Source: Botryococcus braunii (taxonomy: Eukaryota > Chlorophyta > Trebouxiophyceae). From it: a stretch of 30,000 bases of DNA. Made by a program: the position numbers and the translations under genes. The notes under the pieces were generated by a model. That model saw only the letters and a program-made list of their open reading frames with translations. It was not told the DNA's origin and ran no database searches. Below are positions 1 to 16,000 of this stretch, piece by piece (within the stretch, counting starts at the first letter, position 1; every line of letters begins with the position of its first letter). The DNA is taken from contig KV908337.1 in NCBI GenBank assembly GCA_002005505.1, forward strand, positions 1,585,637 to 1,615,636. Direction: 5' to 3'.

Positions 1-679
1 TGTACGACGACCAATGCCCTTGACTTGAGGAGGAGCCATTCTATGTAAATACATTCTTTCCTCTTGAAGACGCCCCTGTTTGTGAAGCGTACAACCCTGC
101 CCCCAGGGCCCCTCCCCTTTTGCAGCGTCCTCCTGATGATTTCAAGAGCTTTCCCAACCATTATTGTCAGATACCATGGACCCAAAATTCAAGTTGCTGT
201 GCCACAGCATTGCCTCTGCCTCAACACCTACCCCACCACACAGCAATTCAGCCTAGACCATCACCGAGGCCCAAATGCCCTTTTAATTGCCAATTTTTTC
301 AAAATTTCTCGCAAAAATTGCATTGGGAGAGCGTCTTCAAAATTGTATCCTTCCCAAGGTTGCCCATTATGAAGTAGAATAATTCTTCTTGTTGCTGAAC
401 CTCTTTGTCCTGTTGCTGCCGCTCATGCAACTGACGCTGCTGCTCCTGCTGCTGTCGTCTCCCTCACCGTCGTTGCTGTCGTCCTTGCCAATGCATTGTT
501 GCGTTTGCTGCTGCTGCTGCTACTGGTGCTGTTAAAATCTGTCACTTCTTAGTAAGACCCTTCCCTGCCCAACTGACAGAGACCAGAAATGTGACAGGCT
601 GAGAAGGAAAAGCAAGGGTGGATGACAGAGTGAGCAATAGCTTTCATGCACCAAGGTGACACGCAAGAGGGCTACGCAC
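1..679. other. Unassigned left flank with CTG/CAG-rich patch
   Basis: No gene is recognised here. Around 410-530 the plus strand is rich in CTG/CTC triplets. Read on the minus strand this gives a Gln-rich open stretch (about 395-470) and an Ala- or Ser-rich stretch (about 485-530), the latter between a plausible acceptor (TTAACAG near 536) and a GTGAGG donor near 465. These could be downstream exons of the kinase-like exon at 680-788 or simple triplet repeat; phase alone does not decide. A minus-strand ATG near 43 opens a frame that leaves the window and cannot be assessed. Confidence 0.3.
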
Positions 680-788
680 AATAAGTTGCTGAGAAAATGC
701 ATCATGGTGGCTTCACGGTTGATGGCTCGCAGCTTCGAAGACGAGAGTTTCATTTTGTTGTACACCTTGACTGCAACATCTATGCCCC
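680..788 (-). CDS. Protein kinase catalytic-domain exon (partial gene)
   Basis: This is one internal exon of a probable Ser/Thr protein kinase. The minus strand reads GIDVAVKVYNKMKL, then SSSKLRAINREATMMHFL. That matches kinase subdomains II-III: the VAVK lysine that binds ATP phosphates, a basic linker, and the helix-C glutamate in the NREA motif. It is bounded by an acceptor (ATCTAG at 789-790) and a donor (GTGCGT from 679), starting in phase 1 and ending in phase 2. I could not find the glycine loop upstream or the HRD and DFG motifs downstream, so the rest lies in unrecognised exons or outside the window, or this is a fragment. The spacing suggests a CAMK- or AGC-like kinase, but the subfamily is not determinable from one exon. 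Confidence 0.5.
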
Positions 789-1108
789 CTAGATTGTGGC
801 ACTTGACCAAGTAAATGAAGCTGTCCCTGCACCACAACCCCGCACTCTCACTTGAGAATTCAGATGAATGAATTTTCATATGTATTACTGCGGATGCCGG
901 TAATGTCCAGGTCTGGCTAACCACAAGGCTGTTCTCCACGATACTTTGCCAACAGCAATGGCTTTGACCGTTTTGGAATCCTTGATACTGTTGTATAGTC
1001 TTGTTTTTTGAGCTGTCGTGCAGGTACATCCTGGGAGACATTTCCCAAAGTAACGGAGGACCCCATCTGTATGATCAATGGGGTCCCCCTGCACTTTGCG
1101 TGCGCATG

Positions 1109-1202
1109 CTCCCTCTCTCTCTCTCTCTCTCTCCCTCTCCCTCTCTTTTCCCTCCTCCCTGCCTCCCTCCCTCCCTCCCCTCCCTCTCTCCCTCTCCCTC
1201 TC

Positions 1203-1288
<86 letters not shown>

Positions 1289-1534
1289 CCCCTCTCTCTC
1301 TCTCCCTCTCTCTCTCTCTCTCCCTCCTTCCCTCCCTCCCTCCCTCCCCCTCCCACTCTCTTCCTCTGCCCTTTTCTCTCCCTCCCCCCTCCCTCCCTCT
1401 ATCCCCTCCCCCTCGCTCCCTCTATCCCTCCCCCCTCTCTCCCTCTATCCCTCCCGCCTCTCCCTTGCCCCCCTCTCTTCGCCCTCTCTTGCCTCTCTCC
1501 CCCATTCTCTCCCTCACCCCCCCCCCTCTCTCTC
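1109..1534. repeat. Pyrimidine-rich CT/CCCT microsatellite
   Basis: About 425 bp of almost pure pyrimidine on the plus strand: CT dinucleotides mixed with CCCT units and a C-run near 1201. Long open frames here encode only Ser-Leu-Pro or Arg-Glu-Gly repeats and are not genes. Homopurine-homopyrimidine tracts of this kind can form triplexes. Confidence 0.97.
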
Positions 1535-1846
1535 ATATGGACACCTCATGAACTCGTGCTTTGGGCTAGACTAGTGCTCTGACTACCATATCGAGGCTCA
1601 TACATTTATCTGTTATTTCAATTGTTTTGAACCTCGATGTTTGATCCATACCAGCTCTAGGCATACAGTCGGCCCTTAGACCACACAGGAAGCCTTTGTT
1701 TGATAGTACCAGCCTTTAGACCTCACGACCTGCATTTATGCAGTGGCCACAGTAGTAACTCTTCTCGGCTGGGGTGTGCAACATCAAACCCCTTGGGAGG
1801 CGGGAATTACCTCGGGATTGGCCCACTCAAGCCCCCTCGGCCCTCC

Positions 1847-1850
<4 letters not shown>

Positions 1851-1933
<83 letters not shown>
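1851..1933. repeat. (AC)n microsatellite
   Basis: About 41 uninterrupted AC units. The flanks are unique sequence without recognisable coding content. Confidence 0.98.
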
Positions 1934-1935
<2 letters not shown>

Positions 1936-3909
1936 CCTGCACAAACAGGCAGGATGCAGGCAGCCCAGCAGGCAGGCAATGGATGGCAGGAACTTTGTTG
2001 CTCTCCCGAAAAGAATCCCAAACAATGTTTTTTGGGACGAGGAAACCCCCCATCCCAACGAGTACCCCAACAAAGTACCTGTTTGGATCTCCCCGGGTGT
2101 GTCTAATACCGCTCCCAAAGTCCATCCCAGAGCCCGCATTATTTTAGGTACAAATCCCCAACTACAGAGCATTGGGAGTTTCCTTATTTGTTCACCTTTT
2201 CCCCAAACCCTCTTGGGATGAAAGTTCTCTCCTGGTGTTGGGAGGTCTTCTCTCCACAGTTTTCCCAAGTATCTCGCATATATAAAAGATTCATTTAAAT
2301 AAGTTGAAAGCTGCTTTACTTTATTAATCATAATCCTTCTTTTGGGGCCATCTCCATGAAGTGTTGGTTTGTGATTAATCCATAGAGTTAATATAAGGTA
2401 AAGGTAAATAAGGTAAGTACATCCTTAACCCGCTTACACGGGGATACAGTATGTAGAGCCACCATGACTGATGATGCACACCTTCCTGAAATCGTCTTTA
2501 AGATACATAATCAGTGGTAAGGAACCATTGTTTCTGCTTTACAGTGATAGTTGCCCCATCTTCTTAACTGTGCTTTGTAACTCATCTCAATGAGAGTGCG
2601 AGCTGCGAATGCAGTTCAACTCCTTGATGTATTTGTTAGCCAACTCGAGTCGATCACTAGTGATAAAAAATATATGTTATATAAGTTAATAATTACTTCC
2701 TTTGAATCAATATGAGTGGAGAGAGGTTGCTTCGTTCGGTAGTGTCGACCTAGTACGGGGCGCACTTTCCCTTCCCAATCAGTTGGGGGTGCTGAAGTTC
2801 CTCTGGCCTGAAGAAGTGGGTAAGGTCAACAATTTGGCACTCTGTGAAATCCATTTGGAAAATGTAGGAACAAGGCGCTTTCCGCTCCCTACTGAGGCTG
2901 ACGAACTGCCCTACAAGCACCGTCGGAGCGCCTATGCATCCCTTTCAATTATTCGCATAACGTTCAGGGATGGCTGGAGAGAATTGTAAATGTTCTGCTG
3001 GAAAGCCGCCACTGCCGTTTTTGCAAGGCATTGCATCGACGTGTCAGGTTTGGATTCCATTAACGGAACCTGCGGATCCGAAAGCTTGATAGCCCTCGTC
3101 GCCGCTAGTGGCCCTAAGGACAGAACATCACATATTAAATAAATGTAGAAAGCAATGTGGATATTCAAGGGACAATCTAGTGCGTTTCTGACTTGCTTGT
3201 AGCGCTAGTTCCGGTGTGTACTGAATTCGACACCGCTACCTAGAGATCTGACTCGGGAAAGTACAGCCTTGAAGTTGCCCCCAGGCGGCCGTCCTGCAAG
3301 TATGTATCGGTTTCTGTTTGTCCCTTCGTGATCAAGCCAAGCTTGCAAACGTTCATAGCATACAATTGCTGTTATAAGAAATTCTAGATTTGAAAAGTAA
3401 TTGAGTTTTTCGTTGCATATGAATGGAGGACGCCCAGACCAGACTCGGCAGTGACTCTGCGAACTGAGACTAGAATGGTGACTTCGCTTGATGCTGCCAG
3501 GGCTTTATTTCATTGAGCTGGGAATCCATCAGATATATTGTCAAAAATCAATCAGAATTTGTAGATTTCCTATTGTATAGGCAAATTTTTATTGTGACTC
3601 TCTCGCTTCGAACACCGCCACGATCAAGTGGTGTCGAGCTTGTGTCCGCTTGGTTCAGAGGACAACCTCTTTTTCCACGATCGACATCTGATGTAGTTAT
3701 CCTCTTGTGGTTTAGGCTGTTTCTTCTTGGTTCTGGTCCGTTTCATTTTTATGGTGCCATGTCGGACCAATGATGGAGACTCGTTTTGAAGTTTCTGTTG
3801 GCTAGCGCAGATACGGAAGTTCTTATGATCACCTAAGATGTTTCCTTTATGCTTTATGCTGTGTAATCGCCTCAGGTGGGAATCGTGACCGCACAGCGAT
3901 ACCGATTAG
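1934..3909. other. Intergenic-like stretch, no gene recognised
   Basis: Open frames are short. The longest, a plus-strand frame at 2,702-2,989, resembles nothing I know; an internal GTAAGG near 2,820 could be a donor. A 40-codon plus-strand frame opens at an ATG near 2,969 (MAGENCKCSAGK...). Neither has supporting context, so neither is called a gene. Confidence 0.4.
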
Positions 3910-4225
3910 TAACAGTGGTGTCAACAGTTGGGTCACTACAGGATGAAATGGATGAGGAAAAGGTGGAGGCAACATTGGACGCGATAAGTGCAACAGTGGA
4001 GGCAATACAGGTTGATGTAATTCTGTCAGGCAGTAGTGGAGTCAATGAGGAACTCAATAGGCGACGCAACAGCCAAGAGTGGAGCAATAGTGAAATCCAT
4101 AGAGTCAATAGTGAAGTAAATAGAGTCACTATTGAAAGCAGTAGTGGAGGCAATAGTGAAATCGATTAGGGAGGCAGTAGGGAGTCGAGAATGGAGTCGA
4201 TAGTGGAGTCAACACTGGAGCGACG
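3910..4225. repeat. Degenerate minisatellite, unit about AGTGGAGTCAAT
   Basis: Variants of AGTGGAGTCAATAG, AGTGAAGTAAATAG and AGTGGAGGCAATAG recur about every 12-18 bp. Copies are diverged and spacing varies, so this is an old tandem array rather than a fresh expansion. The plus frame at 3,876-4,169 stays open through it (Ser/Asn/Glu-rich, about 97 residues), but that is expected from a short repeat whose unit lacks stops. Confidence 0.6.
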
Positions 4226-6318
4226 GAGGGATTGTTCTATCATAACAAGAGCGGACGAGATAGAAAGATGAAGGGAGACTTCGAGACTCGCAACGTTATT
4301 AACAGGAAAGTCGATGTCAAAAAGGAAGTATGATTCCAACGATGGATGGATCGAGCTTATGCAGTGCCGGAAGGCCAATTATGAAGAAAAAAGTGTGGGC
4401 TAATTATAACCTCCACGCAGTACCCATGTACGGCAAAAAGTGTACATGCGAAACGCATGATGCGATCCTTATTGTATTGTATTTTATCTCAGAACGTCTT
4501 TATTCGCAAGGGTTTTCAAGTTTAGAGATGGGGTTGAAAGTTACGTAGGCAACATCATCGATAATGGGACAGATTCCGATAAGGAATATTCATAAACCAA
4601 GCCAAAGGGAACGGTTGATCTGATGCACATGTTCACTGGGACAGTTCTTCTTACACATGGTTGGATTTCAGGGATGATTTAGGTATGTGTTTCCATGCTG
4701 ATCTGCCAAGGTTGTTCTGCCGTACACTACATACACACCTAACATATTAACTCACTTTGAACACCACCTCCATCACGGATACTTTACACAAAAACCACAC
4801 ACCGCTTGTCTGCATGTACACAGGACTTTGTGGGGTATGGTGCGGGCCCCACCTGCTCCACAGGGTCCCACATATACCTTAAGCAACAGGTACGGCACAG
4901 TGTACATCATACTTTCAAACTTCCATTACGCTGGAGGTTGTGGGGGATATAAGGGAGGTTGTACATCTCCAGGCCGAGGGCATACGTGGAGGGAGTGGAG
5001 GGGAGGGGAATCCTAACATGGTACGACAACTAAGAACATGGTGTGCGATTAGGATAAGCTTCACTCTTCATTCTTAAACAAGATCATGGTTACCGGATGG
5101 GTTGGGGATGCCAACAAAAGATGGATGCATGTAGGGGTGGGGAAGATGTGTGATTGCAGGGTGGAATCAGGGTCTCGGGCAACTAACGCTGAATTTGTTT
5201 GTCCAAATTATGGTGTTGTTCCTGGTACCACTGGAATGAACACCCACACTTTTTCCTACTAGGTAACGAGATACAAGGAGACTGTTGTCCTTCCACTCCC
5301 TCCCCTTTGAAGCGAGGGAATTGTAGGCAAGGGGCTGAATAAGAGACTCACGAAGACAGAGCAAATGGCATTAAGCATCCATTTATCTGCAGGTAAGCAA
5401 CTCGCACTCATTGAGCTATCGTATTGCAGGAACAGGAACTCTTCCTCGAGAAAAGTTAGAGGCTCAAGAAGAGACTTCTATCCCACATCTACTGAATACC
5501 GCTTAAAGCCTATCAGGGTTCTAGTGGATTCCTGGTGGGAGAGTACTAGGATGCAACAACGGATGGGTATAGAGCAATACCTGCGAGCCTGCAGGCTAGC
5601 ACTCGTCCAAACCAGTGGCCCAGGTACCTTGACCCAGCAGTTGTCCCTCCCGCTTGGGGGCTCCCTGACACTAAGGTTGCTACCAACTACTCTTAGCAAG
5701 CAAGCACTGAACACCTGTAAGCAGCAGAGGACACATGTACCTTTTGCGATACGGTACGGCTGCAATTCAGAGCTCCTAAGGGCTGTATTTATGGTATTCA
5801 CAAGACAGTTAAGAACGTTGTTGTTAACAACGTGTACCCCCCAGGCCCACTAACACTTTGAGGGCTGTCAGACACAACAGCCAAGATGTCTGCGGTCTTC
5901 AAGACACCAATCAAGTGTCACAATGCCTTCTGGAGTAATGTACGAATCACAGGTTGAAGGCACTGCCGTGACATGTCTCGTCATCTCTAAGCACACCAAT
6001 GTATATAAATATATCAGTCCATTCTGCAATGTGGCTGCCCCCCCGTTTGTGGTGTGCCCTGTGTTAGTCTGCTCATGAAGGGTTTAGATGCTTGTGCATA
6101 CTTATGCTGTACAGCTGTATTGCAGTACAGCTTTATTACAACCATGCCAAGTATGCGGGGACCCCCGGGTGGTGCTAGTAGTACTACTACTCGGGGTGTC
6201 TGGTTCGCCTGTATGGTTCGTGTAGGCCTCTAGATTATGCTGGGTGGAAAGGAGGTCAGTGTAACTTCTGGTGCTTACATACCCTTCTTCTCCTCGTGTG
6301 CGGGGTCCTGCACACTAA

Positions 6319-6320
<2 letters not shown>
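4226..6320. other. Stretch without recognised gene
   Basis: The longest plus-strand open frame is 5,365-5,853 (162 codons from ATG), with an overlapping minus-strand frame of 107 codons at 5,478-5,801. Neither shows a recognisable motif, signal peptide or membrane segment, and the two overlap, so chance is the simplest explanation. No RNA gene or repeat stands out. Confidence 0.4.
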
Positions 6321-6352
<32 letters not shown>

Positions 6353-6366
6353 GGGGGGGGGGGGGG
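6321..6366. repeat. Junction of T31 and G15 homopolymers
   Basis: Thirty-one T followed directly by fifteen G on the plus strand, equivalent to C15-A31 on the minus strand. Similar C-run/A-run junctions occur at 21,837-21,865 and, with a 7-bp spacer, at 23,615-23,679. Homopolymers this long are prone to length error in assemblies. Confidence 0.95.
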
Positions 6367-6725
6367 TGGAAAAGTGAAGCAGCGCCGTTTCTGAGAGATG
6401 AAGTCAGGACTCAAAATAAACACCTTGTAGAATTGCGTAGCTATAGAGCGCTCTGCGATTGACTTTCAAATGCTCTGCATCAAGTATGCTTTGGACTAGT
6501 CAATGGTGCTTCAGGAATGAGTGCTCAGGTATACTGGAGCAGGCTACTGCGTGGCACTGTGCTAGCATAGACGTCAAACAGTAAAGTGAAGCATGTTTTA
6601 ACCGCAAATCACATGCTGGTATGTGGATGTCAGGGGACGCACATGATGATAAGACATGCTGAACGGCGATTGGCAGAAATTGGAGGGGGAGGGGGACCGG
6701 AGGACAGAAAGAAAGATAGGAAACC

Positions 6726-6920
<195 letters not shown>

Positions 6921-7252
6921 ACTTCCGCAAGTAAGAGGCAGTATAATTGCCTCTTAGATTCATCCATGTGATGGACATTGACACTGGATATTGGAATGGG
7001 GGTAACTTCTAGTGTGTCAATGAGTTGGGAGGAGTCAAAGGTAAGAATACGGCACTTACACTTTAAAAGTATACAAACCGAGCGTAAGGCTCCAGTACAG
7101 CTGGACTGGACATCAGTTTGGGCCCCGTGTCACGTCACAGGCCCCATGTGCAACAGTACTTAAATTCAGGCATGGAGCATCACAGTCACTTGTTTAGGGA
7201 ATGCCGCAGATAGGTGTATGCTACAGGTATACATATACTTTGCCGTGAAAAA

Positions 7253-7411
7253 AGGACTTGGGTGCTAGGATAAAGGCACCGTGTTGCTGTACAGCAGATT
7301 GTAATGCCGCATCCAGCAACTCAAGTCCTTCTACTGAGGTCAGTCGCGCTCTTGTCCCAGGTGCTCTTGGTTCATAACCTTCTTCACAAAGTCCCCGACT
7401 TTCCAGGCTGC
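7253..7411 (-). other. Possible coding exon, product unknown
   Basis: On the minus strand an acceptor-like ATAG (7,412-7,415) is followed by two competing open readings. One starts AAWKVGDFVKKVMNQEH and ends in a stop after about 23 codons. The other, in a different frame, runs to a stop at 7,221 and contains EGLELLDAALQSAVQQHG. Both look protein-like, but I recognise neither and cannot link them in phase to other exons, so this is only a lead. Confidence 0.2.
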
Positions 7412-7440
7412 CTATGTATTGAGAACAACATGCACGCACG

Positions 7441-7617
<177 letters not shown>

Positions 7618-7904
7618 GGCCTATCCTCATCAAGAATATTCTGGGTTGTTAACACCACAGCATAGAAAATAACCATATCAAACTGACTTGCCAGACTCCC
7701 TGGTGATGCACTGAAGGCCCCTCACTGCACGTCCCCATGCTTTCAGGGTCTCTGCCCTCGGTGTTTTAGATCACAGAAACAAATTCAAAACTCCCAGCAG
7801 GCTAGGCTTCTTGCCTGATCCAACGGCAATACCCACCTTTACATATCAGCTGGCAAATGGCCCGGTTCTTTTGGCCGCACCCATGCAGTCTTCGTATAAC
7901 TTAC

Positions 7905-7978
7905 ATTCAAAATTTAGAAGACGAGCGGCAATGGATACATCACCCAGGAGCTTATCCCTCCTCAATGACTCGTATGCC
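7905..7978 (-). other. Possible coding exon, C2-domain-like wording
   Basis: A 74-bp minus-strand segment lies between a good acceptor (TTTGCAG, just above 7,978) and a consensus donor (GTAAGT, 7,904-7,899). The one fully open frame reads AYESLRRDKLLGDVSIAARL and then LNFE. The D-x-LLGD-x-x-I pattern recalls the LG(D/E) turn of C2 domains, but one short exon is too little for a family call. A possible next exon near 7,840-7,870 (NRAICQLICK, ending at a GTGGGT donor) is also unassigned. These might belong to a gene downstream of the ARGLU1-like gene on the same strand. Confidence 0.3.
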
Positions 7979-8460
7979 CTGCAAATACACCCCATACTTC
8001 TCAATTAGTGTGCTGTCAGACCCTTCCAACAATTCTCATCATCAGCTCCCTAGCTCCTAGAATAGTTGCTGAAGGTAATTTAGTGCAGGAGCAATAAAAA
8101 CAGAACATCATTGCATCCCATAGCCATAGTACAAGATGGCATTATGAGTACATTCAATATCCCTTGCACAAGTTCGATGCCCCCTCATACCAATGACAGC
8201 GGTATTCCACTGTCGTGGTAACAGTGAGCATCGCCTTTGGTGCTCGACCAAATGTAGACGCTTCTATTATTGCCGGCAGCATGGCAAGTAGACCCTCGGA
8301 AAGTAGACTCCGTATGAGGAATGCGCCTCACCTCCTTGTAGCCTTGAAAGCTCCCTCGCATGTCTTTAGTCTCAGGACAGGGATTATCAGCATCACAGTT
8401 CATTGTACGCAGCTTCAGTTGTAGATGCCGTCATTCCCATTGACACATCCTTCGCCCTGC

Positions 8461-8755
<295 letters not shown>

Positions 8756-9158
8756 CCTTCCCAACCGCGCGTTCTCTCCACCATAATGCCCATAGACAGA
8801 GCTCATACGTTCTCAAAGCTGACAGTAAATGTACGTATAAAAGGGCAGCAGAAGGTCTAGGCCAATTGATGAGTCGCAACTTACGCCCGCTTAGCTAGAC
8901 ATCGCACTCTTAGAAGGGGGTCGGGGAAGATATCTGTTGCACCTGGCAAGCTTGTCACACAAACCCAGCTATAGCAATCTGCAAACAGGGATGTGTGTAA
9001 TCCCAACATCATCGTGCAAAAAATGTGGGATGATCAGCATATCTGCGTGCCAAATGGAATGCCCCCCAAATTTGCGAAGATGAGATGATGTTGTCTGTTA
9101 ACAAGTTCCGACAGGCTTCCTGGCACCGGGATGGGGGCCCTCATGAGGATGAGCTTAC

Positions 9159-12853
<3,695 letters not shown>

Positions 12854-13029
12854 CCACAAACTCTGACAGGCGTCAAAGCCACCGACTTGTGTTCGATAAG
12901 CTTCACAAAACACAGTGGCTGCACCACTGCGGCCTAGCGAAACGACGCAAACAACCGCCTGGCAGAAATTATAATAATAATATGACTGAAGCGATTGCCG
13001 TATTGAAAAAGTGAGTTGGTTCATACGCT
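12854..13029. promoter_or_regulatory. Short divergent intergenic region
   Basis: About 176 bp separate the inferred ATG of the minus-strand ARGLU1-like gene (12,853) from the first in-frame ATG of the tentative GT31 first exon (13,030, plus). If both starts are right, this segment plus any 5' UTRs must hold a shared bidirectional promoter. An AT-rich ATAATAATAAT patch near 12,970 is the only conspicuous element. The GT31 first exon is uncertain, so this call is too. Confidence 0.3.
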
Positions 13030-16000
13030 ATGTCCACTAAAGCAAACTGTACGTTCATACCCCACGCCGCAGAGCGAGATTGTAGCACGTGGACTCACAT
13101 GGATGCTCGATATTCTCGAACTCGGGCCTGCCTGGCGAGATCGGGGGGCGTCAATTTTATGAGTCTTCGCGGGCCTTATTTCGAATGCTCTCATTCGCGA
13201 TACCACGCTGTGCCGAATTTCACCACAACTTTTAAGCTTGTCATTTTATTAAATCTTTTTATGCTGCCAAATTTCGTGAGTTTTGTCTTTCGCTGGAGTT
13301 TCCCTTACAGGAGCATTGGGTCGGAAGCAACCGACCCTGTCGTCTCATTACGTCAATAACCTAAATTGGGTCATGACAACATCTCTCTGACAATAAAGAA
13401 GGTCAGGATATGGCCTTCATGATGTGGTGTCCAGTCCTTACGAGTTAAAAGACCAGCAGGGCCCTCCACCATAGGTTGTACCGAAGTAGCGCGCCTCGTT
13501 GCGAAAAATGAGGCGAGCTGGCGCTTACGCAGCAATGGGTCCACATGGCCAAAGGCATCCAGCACCGGGAATGCTTCTGATTTTAGGAAGTTGCCTCGCC
13601 TGTTTATATGTTGCGGGAAGGTGCGTTCTTGTCTGCTTTGGGGAATGCGGGAGTCTATAACAAGGTCGTAAGGCTTAAGAACTTTCCATATATTTAGGAA
13701 ACCAGATTGGGGCCTTAGATCATTCGCCCGTGTACTCTCGCATGAAGTGTGGATGTGCCGCCCAATCTGAATGCCATTGTAGCTCATGTGGCTTGACGCC
13801 CATCTTTGTCCCTGTTCCTTTTCTACATTCTGTGAAAATCATCTAGTTCCGTGTGTCTTGGAGCATACTCGTGCAAAGTGAGTATTTTCAGTTTGTTTGA
13901 GGTTCCTGGAAGCAGCGTGTAGCATGGCTGGATGAAATGCTGTTGCATAACCACACTAACACAATTGACGCCTTAAAAAGTATTCTGTTTGCAGGCTTTG
14001 GAACACAACACGGGAGCTTGCATATCTCGTAAGGGCCTGTTTGTCACTCGTTTGGAGTTATTTGAACACCTGCCTTATACTGTTATGGCAAACCTGACCA
14101 TCATGCTGTTCCGCCGCAGAGACGGGAGTTGAAAGATTTGTCTTCCTATCGCCGGACTGGACAATCAACTGCGGCATTTCCTTATATTGATACTCCCCCA
14201 GCCGAGGGCAGCAACCCCCTTCCTGGGTATGTCTGCTGCTTGGATTTTTGCAGAGACTCTCCTTCCATGAAATTTGAGTAAGCATTTTTTGCATCTGTGC
14301 TCTTCTCAGGGGGAAGCGTTTGTGTGTGCAGGTCAGATGAGGCAGTTCTTTTTTACAGCATCCGCTCTGGGGCAGGGCCAGCAAGTCCTTTACAAGGGTC
14401 AAGGCTAGAAGATGATGGAATTCCTATCCAGCCTCTCAATGATCATCTCTTGGGTCAGATTGATAGCATTGAGGCTGGAGAAATGACTGGTTGGGCATGC
14501 ATGAAGGGCTACATGGGAAAGCCTTTACAGGTATGTTTCATACTACTAGTCACAGCCATACATGTTTTAACCGTCAGGTATTGTTGTTCTACAGGGTGGT
14601 GTGCGATTCGGAAGTCTTGTGTGTTTTCCAGGATTACTCCATTGGGTACAGGTTAGGGCAAGTTCTTGTTCCCACCATGTCAGTTTTCAAGTGATGGATG
14701 CTCATGAATCCAAAAGCCTCTCTGCGCAGCGTTGGCCTGGGGCAGACACAGGCTTAGTGGTCTCTGGTTGATGGATATCTGCAGAGCTGTCTAACACGTG
14801 GATGATGGTCTTGACCAGGTGGTAGTTTATGTAGATGGTTTTAAGGTTGGGGAGGTGGCAGCTGCTGGGGAGACCCCCCATCATATTATTCATCGTCTTT
14901 GTGAGCTTGATATGGGCCAGCGTAGTGAAATGGAGCAGCCTCCTCAGCAGCTTGGTGTTGGTTTCAGAATACGTTTGCCTGATCTACAGCAAGGTCGCCA
15001 TGAGGTGCGTTAGCTTCAGGCTTGAGATAACTGTAAAAGAATGATGCTAACTGTTTGATGAACAAGCTAGAGGATATAGGGTTTGGGATGCACTTCCTCA
15101 GCTACTATCCTGACTTGCTTGCTGCTCCTGGCTCCTCTTTGCAGGTTCGTGCCTTTGTCAAGAACATTGAAGGAAATGGCAAACAGGAATTAAATCAGTC
15201 GCCATTACCATTTGTTGAGACGGCAGCTCAACCAGGTGTGGGCATAATGCGTTTTATTTGATACAACTCAGCAGCCGTACTTGTAGGAAGTTGTTGCCTG
15301 CCAGCATTTGGGCTGAAATCTTCACCGTAATATTTTGTTACAGGCGCCTTTGTATGGGCTATTTGCATGTCAGAAGTTGTGGGTGCCACTGCATATTGGT
15401 TTCGCCAGCATCACACGGCCATAATGTTTGTAATAATGGTCATAGTTTATTCTGCACCACCTGTCAACGAATGTGTTGTATTAAGGAATTCAAATGTTTT
15501 TAATTTACGATTCGAGACCGAGAAGTCTTAGCTGATGAGGAACCAGCAAGGCCGACTGAAGACACTTGCATTGGGGCTTACTTGCCCCCCCTCCCCCTTG
15601 TCCTGGAGGGGGAAGTCACAACTTTTTTGTTTCCTTACAGGCTGATGATAATATCCCTTGCCTGTGATAATGTTGACATAGTGGTGTACGGCTTCTGAAC
15701 AGGATTGGAAGAAGCTTTGAAGCGCAAAGACAGTATCATCCGCGTGCGGAATGCCCAAATCAGTGCGCTCTGGGATGAGTTGCATACACGGCAGCCATGG
15801 CGAAATGCTCTCAAAGGAAATCAGCCCATTACTTTGAACGAGGATGGGAATCGATCAACCAATGGGTCAAGATACTTAGCAGTCATTGGGATCAATACGG
15901 TAAATGGCTTGCACAAACACTTGCCTGTCACATGCATACCACCTACCATGTGGGAACGTGAACATGGTCCGAGTGTGGGGTTATGTGTCCCAGATTGTTA

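Noticed and set aside
1001..1582. Long open frames of Ser-Leu-Pro or Arg-Glu repeats
   Set aside because: They are translations of the CT/CCCT microsatellite in several frames and both strands at once; no unique protein sequence supports them. The same applies at 6,500-6,984, 8,403-8,898 and 22,443-23,066.
5365..5853. 162-codon plus-strand frame as a gene
   Set aside because: No motif, no splice context, and a 107-codon frame on the opposite strand covers the same DNA; chance is more likely.
15055..15144. ATG at 15,055 as a GT31 gene start
   Set aside because: The sequence up to 15,144 is intronic: the acceptor at 15,141-15,144 and the donor at 15,005 join two halves of one domain in phase 0.
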